A stretch of 64,000 nt of DNA, from NCBI RefSeq assembly GCF_001500045.1, contig NZ_LQIX01000045.1, forward strand, positions 62,001 through 126,000, read 5' to 3'. Numbering within the stretch: the first letter of the stretch is position 1; each line of letters begins with the position of its first letter. The notes beneath the pieces were generated by a model. That model did no database searches, had not been told where the DNA came from, and worked only from the letters and a program-made list of their open reading frames with translations. Origin of the DNA: Mycobacterium sp. GA-1199 (GTDB lineage: Bacteria; Actinomycetota; Actinomycetes; Mycobacteriales; Mycobacteriaceae). Both the position numbers and the translations under genes were made by a program. Of the stretch, positions 51,598 through 59,432 are shown one piece after another.

Positions 51598-52953
51598 ATG
51601 AGCGATCTGGTGCAGCTGGTGCATGAGGTGTTGCCCGAGGTTCGACGCGATCTGGAAGACCTGGTGCGCATCGAGTCGGTGTGGGCGGACCCGGGGCGGC
51701 GCGGCGAGGTGCAGCGCAGCGCCGAGGCGGTGGCGAAGCTGTTGACCGACGCCGGTTTCGCCGATGTGCAGATCGTCAGCGAGGGCGGTGCGCCCGCCGT
51801 CATCGCGCGCCATCCCGCGCCGGCCGGTGCGCCGACGGTGCTGCTGTACGCCCACCACGACGTACAACCCGAAGGTGATCCGGCGCAGTGGCTTTCGCCA
51901 CCCTTCGAACCGACCGAGCGCGACGGGCGCCTCTACGGTCGGGGCACCGCCGACGACAAGGCCGGCATCGCAACGCATTTGGCCGCTTTCCGGGCACACG
52001 GCGGCAATCCGCCCGTCGGTGTCACCGTGTTCGTCGAAGGGGAGGAGGAGTCGGGTTCCCCGTCACTGTCACGGCTGCTGGCCGCACACCACGACACCCT
52101 GGCCTCCGATGTGATCGTCATCGCCGACTCCGACAACTGGAGCACCGAGGTGCCATCGCTGACGGTCTCGTTGCGCGGGCTCGTCGACTGCGTCGTCGAG
52201 GTCGCCACGCTCGACCACGGCCTGCACTCCGGGCTGTGGGGCGGCGTCGTGCCCGACGCGGTGAGCGTGCTGGTGCGGCTGCTGGCCAGCCTGCACGACG
52301 ACGACGGCAACGTGGCGGTGGCCGGCCTGCACGAAGGTGTGGCCGCCGACGTGGACTTTCCGGCCGAACGTGTCCGCGAAGAAACCGGCCTGCTGCCGGG
52401 CGTATCCGAAATCGGTTCGGGCTCAGTGCCGCAACGGTTGTGGGCCAAACCCGCGATCACCATCATCGGCATCGACACGACGCCCATCGACAAGTCGTCC
52501 AACACCTTGATCCCTCGCGCCCGGGCCAAGGTCAGCATGCGCATCGCACCCGGGGCCGACGTCGAACAGCACATGACGGCGTTGACGCGCCACCTCGAAC
52601 AGCACACGCCGTGGGGCGCGCAGGTGACGGTCACGCCGGGTGACCACGGACAGCCCTACGCGATCGACGCCAGCGGGCCGGTTTACGACGCCGCCCGCGC
52701 GGCCTTCACCGAGGCGTGGGGCGCCGAGCCCGTCCACACCGGTGTCGGCGGTTCGATCCCGTTCATCGCCGAGTTCGCCGCGGCGTTCCCGTCGGCCAAG
52801 ATCTTGGTGACCGGTGTGGAAGACCCTGAGACACAAGCACACAGCATCAACGAGAGCCTGCACCTCGGCGTGTTGGAACGCGCGGCCGTGTCCGAGGCCC
52901 TGCTGTTGGCCCGGTTGGGCGAGAACCGCTCAGACGGACAGGTCGCGTCGTAA
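51598..52953 (+). CDS. M20 family metallopeptidase (dipeptidase type)
   Basis: A 451-residue di-zinc peptidase. Metal ligands appear in LLYAHHDVQPEG, GRGTADDKAG and EGEEESGSPSL, and the dimerisation domain contains DKSSNTLIP. Corresponds in position to Rv2522c of M. tuberculosis. Substrate not known; dipeptides or acyl-amino acids are usual. Its end overlaps the convergent bcp gene by 24 bases. It starts at ATG 51598. Confidence 0.92.
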   Translation: MSDLVQLVHEVLPEVRRDLEDLVRIESVWADPGRRGEVQRSAEAVAKLLTDAGFADVQIVSEGGAPAVIARHPAPAGAPTVLLYAHHDVQPEGDPAQWLSPPFEPTERDGRLYGRGTADDKAGIATHLAAFRAHGGNPPVGVTVFVEGEEESGSPSLSRLLAAHHDTLASDVIVIADSDNWSTEVPSLTVSLRGLVDCVVEVATLDHGLHSGLWGGVVPDAVSVLVRLLASLHDDDGNVAVAGLHEGVAADVDFPAERVREETGLLPGVSEIGSGSVPQRLWAKPAITIIGIDTTPIDKSSNTLIPRARAKVSMRIAPGADVEQHMTALTRHLEQHTPWGAQVTVTPGDHGQPYAIDASGPVYDAARAAFTEAWGAEPVHTGVGGSIPFIAEFAAAFPSAKILVTGVEDPETQAHSINESLHLGVLERAAVSEALLLARLGENRSDGQVAS

Positions 52954-53403
52954 CTTGGCGACGTGTCCGGTGGCGCGGACGTTGTACTGCGCCTCGGCGA
53001 TCTTGCCCTTCTCGTCGACGACGAACGTCGACCGGATGACACCTTGAACGGTCTTGCCGTACAGCGTCTTTTCCCCGAATGCGCCCCATGCGGTGAGCAC
53101 TTCGCGGTCCCGGTCCGACAGCAGCGGGAAGGTCAGCTTCTCCTTGTCGCGGAACTTGGCCAACTTCTCCGGCTTGTCCGGTGAGATGCCGATGACGTCG
53201 AGTCCGGCCTCGCTGAGTTCATGGAGGTTGTCGCGGAAGTCGCAGGCCTGTTTGGTGCAGCCCGGGGTCGAGGCCGCCGGATAGAAGTACACGATGACCT
53301 TGCGGCCCTTGAAGTCGGAGAGCTTCACAGTGTTGCCGTCGGCGTCGGGCAGGCTGAACGCAGGGGCTTTGTCGCCGACCTCGAGTCGCGGAGTCTGTGG
53401 CAC
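52930..53403 (-). CDS. bcp: Bcp-type thiol peroxiredoxin
   Basis: A 157-residue peroxiredoxin of the BCP/PrxQ class. Peroxidatic Cys49 lies in PAASTPGCTKQAC and the possible resolving Cys54 five residues on. It reduces hydroperoxides, including lipid hydroperoxides, with thioredoxin. The order with the M20 peptidase and the DUF3618 protein matches Rv2520c-Rv2522c. It is divergent from the DUF3618 gene. Confidence 0.95.
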   Translation of the reverse strand: MPQTPRLEVGDKAPAFSLPDADGNTVKLSDFKGRKVIVYFYPAASTPGCTKQACDFRDNLHELSEAGLDVIGISPDKPEKLAKFRDKEKLTFPLLSDRDREVLTAWGAFGEKTLYGKTVQGVIRSTFVVDEKGKIAEAQYNVRATGHVAKLRRDLSV

Positions 53404-53513
53404 GCGCGGGCATCCCTTCTGTCGACCGGTGCGCTACAGCGAGCGCGGGCTGCTCTAGGGTAGATCGGCAGGCTCTATCGCAGGGCACCGACTTGGACGG
53501 CTTGGAGGCGCAC

Positions 53514-53741
53514 GTGGCAGATCGCGATCCCGAGACCATCAAGCGGGACATCGATCAAGCTCGGGACCAACTCGCGGCGACGGTGGACACCCTCGCCGAA
53601 CGTGCCAACCCCAGCCGGTTGCTCGACGACGCGAAGTCGGCGGCCATCCGATTTGTGACGAAACCCGCAGTGGCGGTGTCGCTTGCCGGTGTCGGAATCG
53701 TGGCGCTCGTGCTCGTCGTGCGCCGCATTCGGCAGGGCTGA
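53514..53741 (+). CDS. Small DUF3618 membrane protein
   Basis: A 75-residue protein. The first 40 residues (RDPETIKRDIDQARDQLAATVDTLAERANPSRL) are the amphipathic DUF3618 segment, followed by one transmembrane helix (VAVSLAGVGIVALVLVV) and a basic end. GTG 53514 has GGAGG at the right distance; the frame is open to 53397 but without a ribosome site. Corresponds to Rv2520c. The role of this family is unknown. Confidence 0.85.
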   Translation: MADRDPETIKRDIDQARDQLAATVDTLAERANPSRLLDDAKSAAIRFVTKPAVAVSLAGVGIVALVLVVRRIRQG

Positions 53742-53751
53742 GCGAGCGCTG

Positions 53752-53922
53752 TCAGCGCCGTCGCGTCGAGCGGAACAAGTCGGAGAACGAAAAGCCAGGG
53801 GGATTGGCAACCCGGCCGAGCCGGTTGCAGCTGTAGACCGCGACCGGAATTTGGGCAGTGACTTCGGCGGGTGCGCCTGCGCCCGCTCCGTCTGCCGCAA
53901 ATGAACCGCTTGGCTGGGCCAT
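53752..53922 (-). CDS. Candidate small protein of 56 residues, unknown function
   Basis: An open frame from ATG 53922 to TGA 53752 encodes a 56-residue peptide: an Ala/Gly/Ser-rich first half, then VAVYSCNRLGRVANPPGF and a basic end (FRSTRRR). It converges on the DUF3618 gene with a 10-base gap. The two halves differ sharply in composition, one Cys is present and there is no obvious signal peptide or membrane helix. The upstream ribosome site is weak. I do not recognise the family; it could also be chance. Confidence 0.4.
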   Translation of the reverse strand: MAQPSGSFAADGAGAGAPAEVTAQIPVAVYSCNRLGRVANPPGFSFSDLFRSTRRR

Positions 53923-54205
53923 CAGCTAAGTCCCTGTTTCCTCTCGGGTTTTTGCTGGCATTGCGCTTCTCGTAGATCAGCTAACGGGACTGTAGCAGAC
54001 CATCGACTCTTATCGCAGCTTGAACCGTGGAAATCTCAGCTAAAGAGCGTCTCCGCAACGGCGCAGAAGGTGAGATCCTCGTCTCCATAAGGTGCCTTAT
54101 GTAGGCCGCAGCACACTTTCCAGGCGGGGCAGCAAATTCGTCGCCAAATTTACGCAACTGTAATCTGGCGGCGTCGGCCGCGGGGGCGCCGGCCCGCGAG
54201 ACGGC
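53923..54205. other. Gene-free gap with a palindrome
   Basis: No convincing gene. CATAAGGTGCCTTATG (54086-54101) is a perfect palindrome with a two-base centre, the size of a repressor site, lying 164 bases upstream of the 56-residue frame. AT-rich stretches at 53990-54060 could hold a minus-strand promoter. Otherwise nothing is seen. Confidence 0.35.
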
Positions 54206-54242
54206 GGAAAAGAACGCGACCGTGACGGACTGTCACGGTCGC
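54206..54242 (-). terminator. Intrinsic terminator of tRNA-Lys
   Basis: Perfect 11-base arms GCGACCGTGAC (54216-54226) and GTCACGGTCGC (54232-54242) around a five-base loop. Read on the minus strand, the stem is followed by GTTCTTTTCC. It begins 14 bases beyond the tRNA 3' end. A textbook intrinsic terminator. Confidence 0.85.
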
Positions 54243-54256
54243 AATCGAATCAGAGC

Positions 54257-54332
<76 letters not shown>

Positions 54333-54490
54333 GCGGCTGCGACAATAACAGGACTTGCTGCGCAGGACGAAATCTCCGCCTCCAGCGTCGCTTCGACAGC
54401 GTCCGCGTCGCAACCCGGACTCGATTTTGCCCTTAGACTCGTTGCCAAGAATCATCGATCCGTAGTCCTGGTTGTGAGGTGGAGTAAGCA

Positions 54491-55708
54491 ATGTGGCGAG
54501 TCCGTTCAGTGGCCCGTCCGCGTCGACGTGCATGGTTGGTGACCGTTGCGCTGATCCCGGTGCTGGCGCTCGGATTGTCCGCGTGCGGCGGTAACTCCGC
54601 GCCACCGCAACCGCAGGTGATCGACGACAAGGGCACCCCGTTCGGCGACCTGCTCGTCCCCAAGCTGACGGCCTCGGTGACCGACGGCGCGGTGGGCGTG
54701 AGTGTGGACTCGCCGGTGACCGTCAGCGCGGAGGACGGTGTGCTCGAGGCGGTCACCATGGTGAACGAGTCCGGCAAGTCGGTCGCGGGTGCGCTGAGCC
54801 CGGACGGGCTGAAGTGGTCGACCACCGAACCGCTCGGCTACAACAAGCGCTACACGCTCACGGCCGAATCGCTCGGGCTCGGCGGCGCCACGACCAGGCG
54901 GATGTCCTTCGAGACCCACTCGCCCGAGAACCTGACCATGCCGTACGTGCTGCCCAACAACGGCGAGGTGGTCGGCGTCGGACAACCGGTCGCCGTCCGC
55001 TTCGACGAGATCATCACCAACCGGGTGGCCGCGCAGAAGGCCATCAAGATCAAGACCGATCCGCCGGTCGAGGGCGCTTTCTACTGGCTGAGCAACCAGG
55101 AGGTGCGGTGGCGGCCCGCGAACTACTGGAAGCCCGGTACGAAGGTCGATGTCGCGGTGAACACCTACGGCGTCGATCTCGGAGACGGCCTCTTCGGCCA
55201 GGAGAACGTCAGCACGAGCTTCACCATCGGCGATGAGGTCATCACCACCGTCGACGACAGCACAAAGACGCTGACGGTCAAGCGCAACGGCGAGGTGGTC
55301 AAGACAATGCCGGTGTCGATGGGCAAGAACAGCACGCCCACCAACAACGGTGTCTACATCGTCGGTGACCGGCGCTCGCACATGGTGATGGATTCGTCGA
55401 CCTACGGTGTTCCGGTCAACTCCGCCAACGGGTATCGCACCGAGGTGGATTGGGCCACCCAGATCTCCTACAGCGGCATCTACGTCCACGCCGCGCCGTG
55501 GTCGGTGGGCAGCCAGGGCTACAGCAACGTCAGCCACGGCTGCATCAACGTGAGCACGAGCAACGGGCGGTGGTTCCACGACAACTCCAAGCGCGGGGAC
55601 GTCGTCGAGATCATCAATACGGTGGGCTCGACGCTGCCGGGCACCGACGGCCTCGGTGACTGGAACATTCCGTGGGATCAGTGGAAGGCCGGCAACGCGA
55701 ACCTCTGA
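54491..55708 (+). CDS. ldtB: L,D-transpeptidase lipoprotein, LdtMt2/LdtB type
   Basis: A 405-residue cell-wall cross-linking enzyme that forms 3-3 peptidoglycan bonds. The lipobox LSAC puts the acylated Cys at residue 32. Two Ig-like domains (about 50-145 and 145-250) precede the YkuD catalytic domain, whose motif SHGCINVS places the catalytic Cys at 351. The C-terminal tail (GDWNIPWDQWKAGNANL) is shared with LdtMt2 (Rv2518c). Cross-linking by such enzymes is the target of carbapenems. ATG 54491. Confidence 0.96.
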   Translation: MWRVRSVARPRRRAWLVTVALIPVLALGLSACGGNSAPPQPQVIDDKGTPFGDLLVPKLTASVTDGAVGVSVDSPVTVSAEDGVLEAVTMVNESGKSVAGALSPDGLKWSTTEPLGYNKRYTLTAESLGLGGATTRRMSFETHSPENLTMPYVLPNNGEVVGVGQPVAVRFDEIITNRVAAQKAIKIKTDPPVEGAFYWLSNQEVRWRPANYWKPGTKVDVAVNTYGVDLGDGLFGQENVSTSFTIGDEVITTVDDSTKTLTVKRNGEVVKTMPVSMGKNSTPTNNGVYIVGDRRSHMVMDSSTYGVPVNSANGYRTEVDWATQISYSGIYVHAAPWSVGSQGYSNVSHGCINVSTSNGRWFHDNSKRGDVVEIINTVGSTLPGTDGLGDWNIPWDQWKAGNANL

Positions 55709-55857
55709 TGGGACTTTCGACAGCGTCGACGATTTCCGTTACGGAAGAATCGCTTCGCTGTCATCCACAGCGCTTCGAGTACTGCAGCCGCTCCACTGCA
55801 GATGAACCTTCGGGAAGATCGGGCACCTCAAGCCGGCCGGAGGAATAACATGCCGGA

Positions 55858-58491
55858 ATGATGCGCGTTGCGATCGTGGGAGGCGGCGCTTCTGGTGTGC
55901 TCGCGGCGATACATCTCCGCCGGCGTAAACCAGAAGCGCAGATCACGCTGATCGACGCGTCCGGTCGCCCCGGCACCGGTGCGGCGTATGGCACAGACGA
56001 CCCGGCACACTTGTTGAATGTTCCTGCCCAGCGCATGTCTGCATGGCTGGATGATCCCGATCACTTCTGCCGTTGGCTCGACGAAAGAGCCGTCATGTCG
56101 GTGGAGAGCTTTGCGCCACGTCTCGCGTACCGGCGTTACCTCCAAGAGCAACTCGCCTGTGCAGAGGTGCGGATCGAAACCGCCGAGGTTGTCGGGCTGG
56201 TCCCGGGACCACCCGCTCGCTTGACGCTGCACGGTGGCCGTTCGCTATCTGCCGACGCTGTTGTGCTCGCGACCGGGCGGCCTGAAGGTGCCATGCCGGA
56301 GTCCTTGGAACGAGCTTTCGCGCCGGTCTTGACCGGAAACGTCGATGGCAGAATCCTGGTGAAGCCGTGGGCCCCTGGCGGACTCACAGCTCTTGGTGCG
56401 CGCCGACCCGCGGGCGTGTTGGTGATCGGTTCGGGACTAACGGGCGTAGATGTCGCGTTGCATCTCATTGCACGAGGGTCCACAGTCACGTTGCTGTCGC
56501 GTCACGGTGCGCTCCCGCATCGGTTCCGCGCTACCGGGGCACCGGCACCGTTGCCCAATATCAGTGCGCTCGCTGCCGATAACTCGCTCGAGCAGCTGCG
56601 TGCATCGCTCGCGGCGGACCTCGCGCACGCGAAAGCTGCCGGTTTGGACTGGCGACAGGTGATCGACGCGCTCCGCCCGCATACGGCTCGGCTATGGCGG
56701 TCGTTGACATGGGAGGACCAGCGCCGGTTCTTGCGGGAGGATCTGCGGCAGTGGGAAGTCCTGCGCCACCGGATGCCGCCGACGATTGCCGATGCAGTTC
56801 AAACTGCGGTCGATAACGGTCGACTGATCATCGAGGCCGGTGAGGTTGCCGATGTGTCGCTGCGCGCTGACGGTGTCGAACTGGTAGTGACGATGTGCGA
56901 CCGATCAGTGCGTCGCTTCGCGGACGCCGTCGTGGTCGCAACCGGCGCGGCATGGGATCGCCGCTCATTACGACGCTCTCCGCTTTGGGAGAACTTGTTG
57001 GCCACAGACGTTGCGTCGCTGCACCCCTCGGGCGTAGGTGTGCGGCTCGCGACAAGCGGCTATCTGATCGATAGGGCTGGCGGCATCGTTCCGGATGTCG
57101 TGTGTATCGGTTCGATCCGCCAGGGCGAGGAGTGGGAGACCACCGCGATTCCCGAAATCCGTGCTCAAGCCGCCGCTATCGCGGACCTGCTCGCCGATGA
57201 TACCCGGGAACGGCCGGTGCGCGTCCCCAGTCGAGTCGCGTTGTGGCCGAAGGTGACTGGTGCTCAAGCTTCCTATCTTGAAGGCGTACGCCGCCTTCTT
57301 GCCGTGCAAGACGGCGCGTCGATCGCCTTCGCTGCAGCGGTCGCCGAAGATCCGCACCACGCGCGTGCCCACGTTGCGCTCGCGATGATCGCCACAGAAC
57401 GTCCCGACCGCGCGGGCGGTCCGGATGCAGTCAAGGGTCACCTTGCGCGAGCACGTGCGGCGCTCGCGCATGGAAGTGACGAAGACCGCAGCCACGTCGA
57501 AGCCATCGCGACGTGGTGCGAGAAGGGTAACGCGACGGGCACCGATGCGCTCATCGACCATCTTGACCGGGTTCCGGACGACGCTGTCGCATTGCTTGTG
57601 CTCGCGCCGTCGATCGCGTTCGCTGGTGCTGGTGACGCGCTACCAGATGCTTGGCAGTACGTCGAACGGTTCACCGGGGTACACGGCGAGGCGCCTTGGT
57701 ATCTGGGCTTGCGCGCCTACGGCCGAACGGAGCAGGGCCTCTGGTACGACGCAGCCGATCTGGCCGATGCCGCGCTGGGACTCGATCCGGGGAACGGCAA
57801 CGCCGCTCACGCGCTGTCTCACGTACATTACGAAACCGACGCCCACGGTGCCGGGCTGAGATGGTTGACAAACTGGATCTCGGGCGATGGCGGTACGCAG
57901 CGTTACTTGGCGCACTTCCAATGGCACGCCGCACTACACGAACTAGCGATGGGCGACGTGGCCGCCGCTGCCCGCCGGTACACGGCGTTTCTGGCGCCGC
58001 CCCAGTCGAAGGACGTACGCTGCCTTGTCGACGCCGGCTCGCTTGCTTGGCGAGCTCGCCTGCATCCGGACTGGGTCACTCCCCCCGATCCGATTCCAGT
58101 CCTCGCCGAAGTCGGCCAACTCGCGTATACACCGCAAACACCCTTCATAGCCTTCCACGCGCTGCTCGTGCTGGCTGCTGCGAATGATCCGGCTGCGATA
58201 CGCGCGATCAATGTTCCTGGCGCTACCGACGAGCAGACGACGACGTTGCGTCTCATCGGCGAAGGTCTTATCGCATTGACCGCGGGTGAGCCACGCACCG
58301 CTCTCGACTATCTCCTGGAATCACTCGCCGGTCTTCCGTCGATAGGGGGTAGTCGTGTGCAACAAGAAGTGGTCCTCGAAACTGCTCTGGCGGCGATGCT
58401 TCAACTCGGTGCGCCTGGTCAAGCGGCGCGACTTCTTTCTCGACACCGCGCAGCGCCCGGACCTCAAGTAACACGAGGGGCGGTCAATTGA
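55858..58491 (+). CDS. FAD/NAD(P)-binding oxidoreductase fused to TPR (TTC38-like) domain
   Basis: An 877-residue protein. Residues 1 to about 455 are an FAD/NAD(P)-binding protein: GGGASGVLAA (FAD), YGTDDPAHLLNVPAQRMSAW, a second Rossmann motif GSGLTGVDVALHL, and VVVATGAAW. From about 470 the rest is helical TPR-like, with HALSHVHYETDAHGAGLRWL and WHAALHELAMGDVAAAARRY, which resemble TTC38-type repeats. Each half is known separately; the fusion is unusual. Codons are less GC-biased than those of neighbours, hinting at acquisition. It may start at ATG 55858 or 55861. The enzyme reaction is unknown; N-hydroxylation or redox of an amine is one guess. Confidence 0.78.
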   Translation: MMRVAIVGGGASGVLAAIHLRRRKPEAQITLIDASGRPGTGAAYGTDDPAHLLNVPAQRMSAWLDDPDHFCRWLDERAVMSVESFAPRLAYRRYLQEQLACAEVRIETAEVVGLVPGPPARLTLHGGRSLSADAVVLATGRPEGAMPESLERAFAPVLTGNVDGRILVKPWAPGGLTALGARRPAGVLVIGSGLTGVDVALHLIARGSTVTLLSRHGALPHRFRATGAPAPLPNISALAADNSLEQLRASLAADLAHAKAAGLDWRQVIDALRPHTARLWRSLTWEDQRRFLREDLRQWEVLRHRMPPTIADAVQTAVDNGRLIIEAGEVADVSLRADGVELVVTMCDRSVRRFADAVVVATGAAWDRRSLRRSPLWENLLATDVASLHPSGVGVRLATSGYLIDRAGGIVPDVVCIGSIRQGEEWETTAIPEIRAQAAAIADLLADDTRERPVRVPSRVALWPKVTGAQASYLEGVRRLLAVQDGASIAFAAAVAEDPHHARAHVALAMIATERPDRAGGPDAVKGHLARARAALAHGSDEDRSHVEAIATWCEKGNATGTDALIDHLDRVPDDAVALLVLAPSIAFAGAGDALPDAWQYVERFTGVHGEAPWYLGLRAYGRTEQGLWYDAADLADAALGLDPGNGNAAHALSHVHYETDAHGAGLRWLTNWISGDGGTQRYLAHFQWHAALHELAMGDVAAAARRYTAFLAPPQSKDVRCLVDAGSLAWRARLHPDWVTPPDPIPVLAEVGQLAYTPQTPFIAFHALLVLAAANDPAAIRAINVPGATDEQTTTLRLIGEGLIALTAGEPRTALDYLLESLAGLPSIGGSRVQQEVVLETALAAMLQLGAPGQAARLLSRHRAAPGPQVTRGAVN

Positions 58492-58544
58492 CCGCTGTAG
58501 GTCTGCATCGACAGCACGGACGCCGAACACGCTCAAGCGTGCGC

Positions 58545-58576
58545 CGCACCCACCCGCACGGTCGCGGGTGGATGCG
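58545..58576. terminator. Hairpin between the FAD-TPR gene and tRNA-His
   Basis: Eight-base arms CCACCCGC (58550-58557) and GCGGGTGG (58564-58571) with a six-base loop, extended to 13 pairs with one mismatch (58545-58576). It lies between convergent genes and could end transcription from both. No T-run is present. Confidence 0.5.
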
Positions 58577-58588
58577 GTCTTACCTGCG

Positions 58589-58662
58589 GGTGGCTGACGG
58601 GACTCGAACCCGCGACAGCCAGGATCACAACCTGGTGCTCTACCAACTGAACTACAGCCACC
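58589..58662 (-). tRNA. tRNA-His (anticodon GTG)
   Basis: Minus-strand cloverleaf: acceptor GTGGCTG/CAGCCAC with an extra G at position -1 paired to C73, the mark of tRNA-His; anticodon stem CCAGG/CCTGG with loop TTGTGAT (anticodon GTG); T-arm CGGGTTCGAGTCCCG. CCA is not encoded. Located between the FAD-TPR gene and orn. Confidence 0.97.
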
Positions 58663-58702
58663 ATCGCCGCGAACCCAGGTGGGCGAAGCGGCGACGTCGA
58701 TA

Positions 58703-59350
58703 CTAACCGCTCGAACGCTCGGCGGCCGAATCGATATCTCTCGGGCTCTCGTCCGGCCGCCCCAATTCCTCGGCGACCGCCGCGATATCGCTGGTCGACG
58801 GCCCGGGTGGGGCCACGAACGCGGTGCGGCGGTAGTACTGAAGCTCACGGATCGATTCGTGGATGTCGGCGAGCGCCCGGTGCGCGAGGCCCTTCTCGGG
58901 TTGGCCGAAGTAGATGCGGGGATACCAGCGCCTGCACAACTCCTTGATCGAGCTCACATCGATCATCCGGTAGTGCAGGTAGTCGTCGAGCTTGGGCATG
59001 TCGCGGGCGATGAAGCCACGGTCGGTGGCGATGGAGTTGCCGGCCAACGGCGCCGTCTTGGCCTGTTTGACGTGGGTGCGGATGTAGTCGAGGACCAGCT
59101 CCTCGGCCTCGGCCACGGTGACGCTGGACGCGCGCACCTCGTCGATCAGCCCCGACTTGGTGTGCATCTCGGTGACCACCGGGATCATCGATGCCAACGC
59201 TTCGTCATCGGTGTGGATGACGACGTCGATGCCGTCACCGAGGACGCTGAGGTCCGCGTCGGTCACCAGCACGGCGATCTCGATGAGCCGATCCGTCTTG
59301 AGATCCAGCCCCGTCATCTCGCAGTCGATCCACACCAGTTCGTCACGCAC
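58703..59350 (-). CDS. orn: Oligoribonuclease Orn
   Basis: A 215-residue DEDDh 3'-5' exonuclease that degrades 2-5-mer RNA and pGpG-type linear dinucleotides to mononucleotides. Asp9 and Glu11 (WIDCEMTGLD), an Asp in HYRMIDVSSIKEL, and the His/Asp pair in HRALADIHESI form the active site. GTG 59350 matches the start of M. tuberculosis Orn (VRDELVW / MQDELVW). A longer frame to 59455 overlaps the divergent gene's start. The gene is divergent from the HerA-like ATPase. Confidence 0.96.
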   Translation of the reverse strand: MRDELVWIDCEMTGLDLKTDRLIEIAVLVTDADLSVLGDGIDVVIHTDDEALASMIPVVTEMHTKSGLIDEVRASSVTVAEAEELVLDYIRTHVKQAKTAPLAGNSIATDRGFIARDMPKLDDYLHYRMIDVSSIKELCRRWYPRIYFGQPEKGLAHRALADIHESIRELQYYRRTAFVAPPGPSTSDIAAVAEELGRPDESPRDIDSAAERSSG

Positions 59351-59432
59351 GACGATCACAGTAAGCCTTGCCGCTGCATGCGGCCCGTTGCACCCGTCCG
59401 TCGGGTAGGTCGCGGGCGTTAAGGTGCCAGCC

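Noticed and set aside
54086..54101. Palindrome as an IdeR/iron or manganese-regulator box
   Set aside because: The sequence does not match the iron box as I know it; no metal gene is adjacent. Kept only as an unassigned palindrome.
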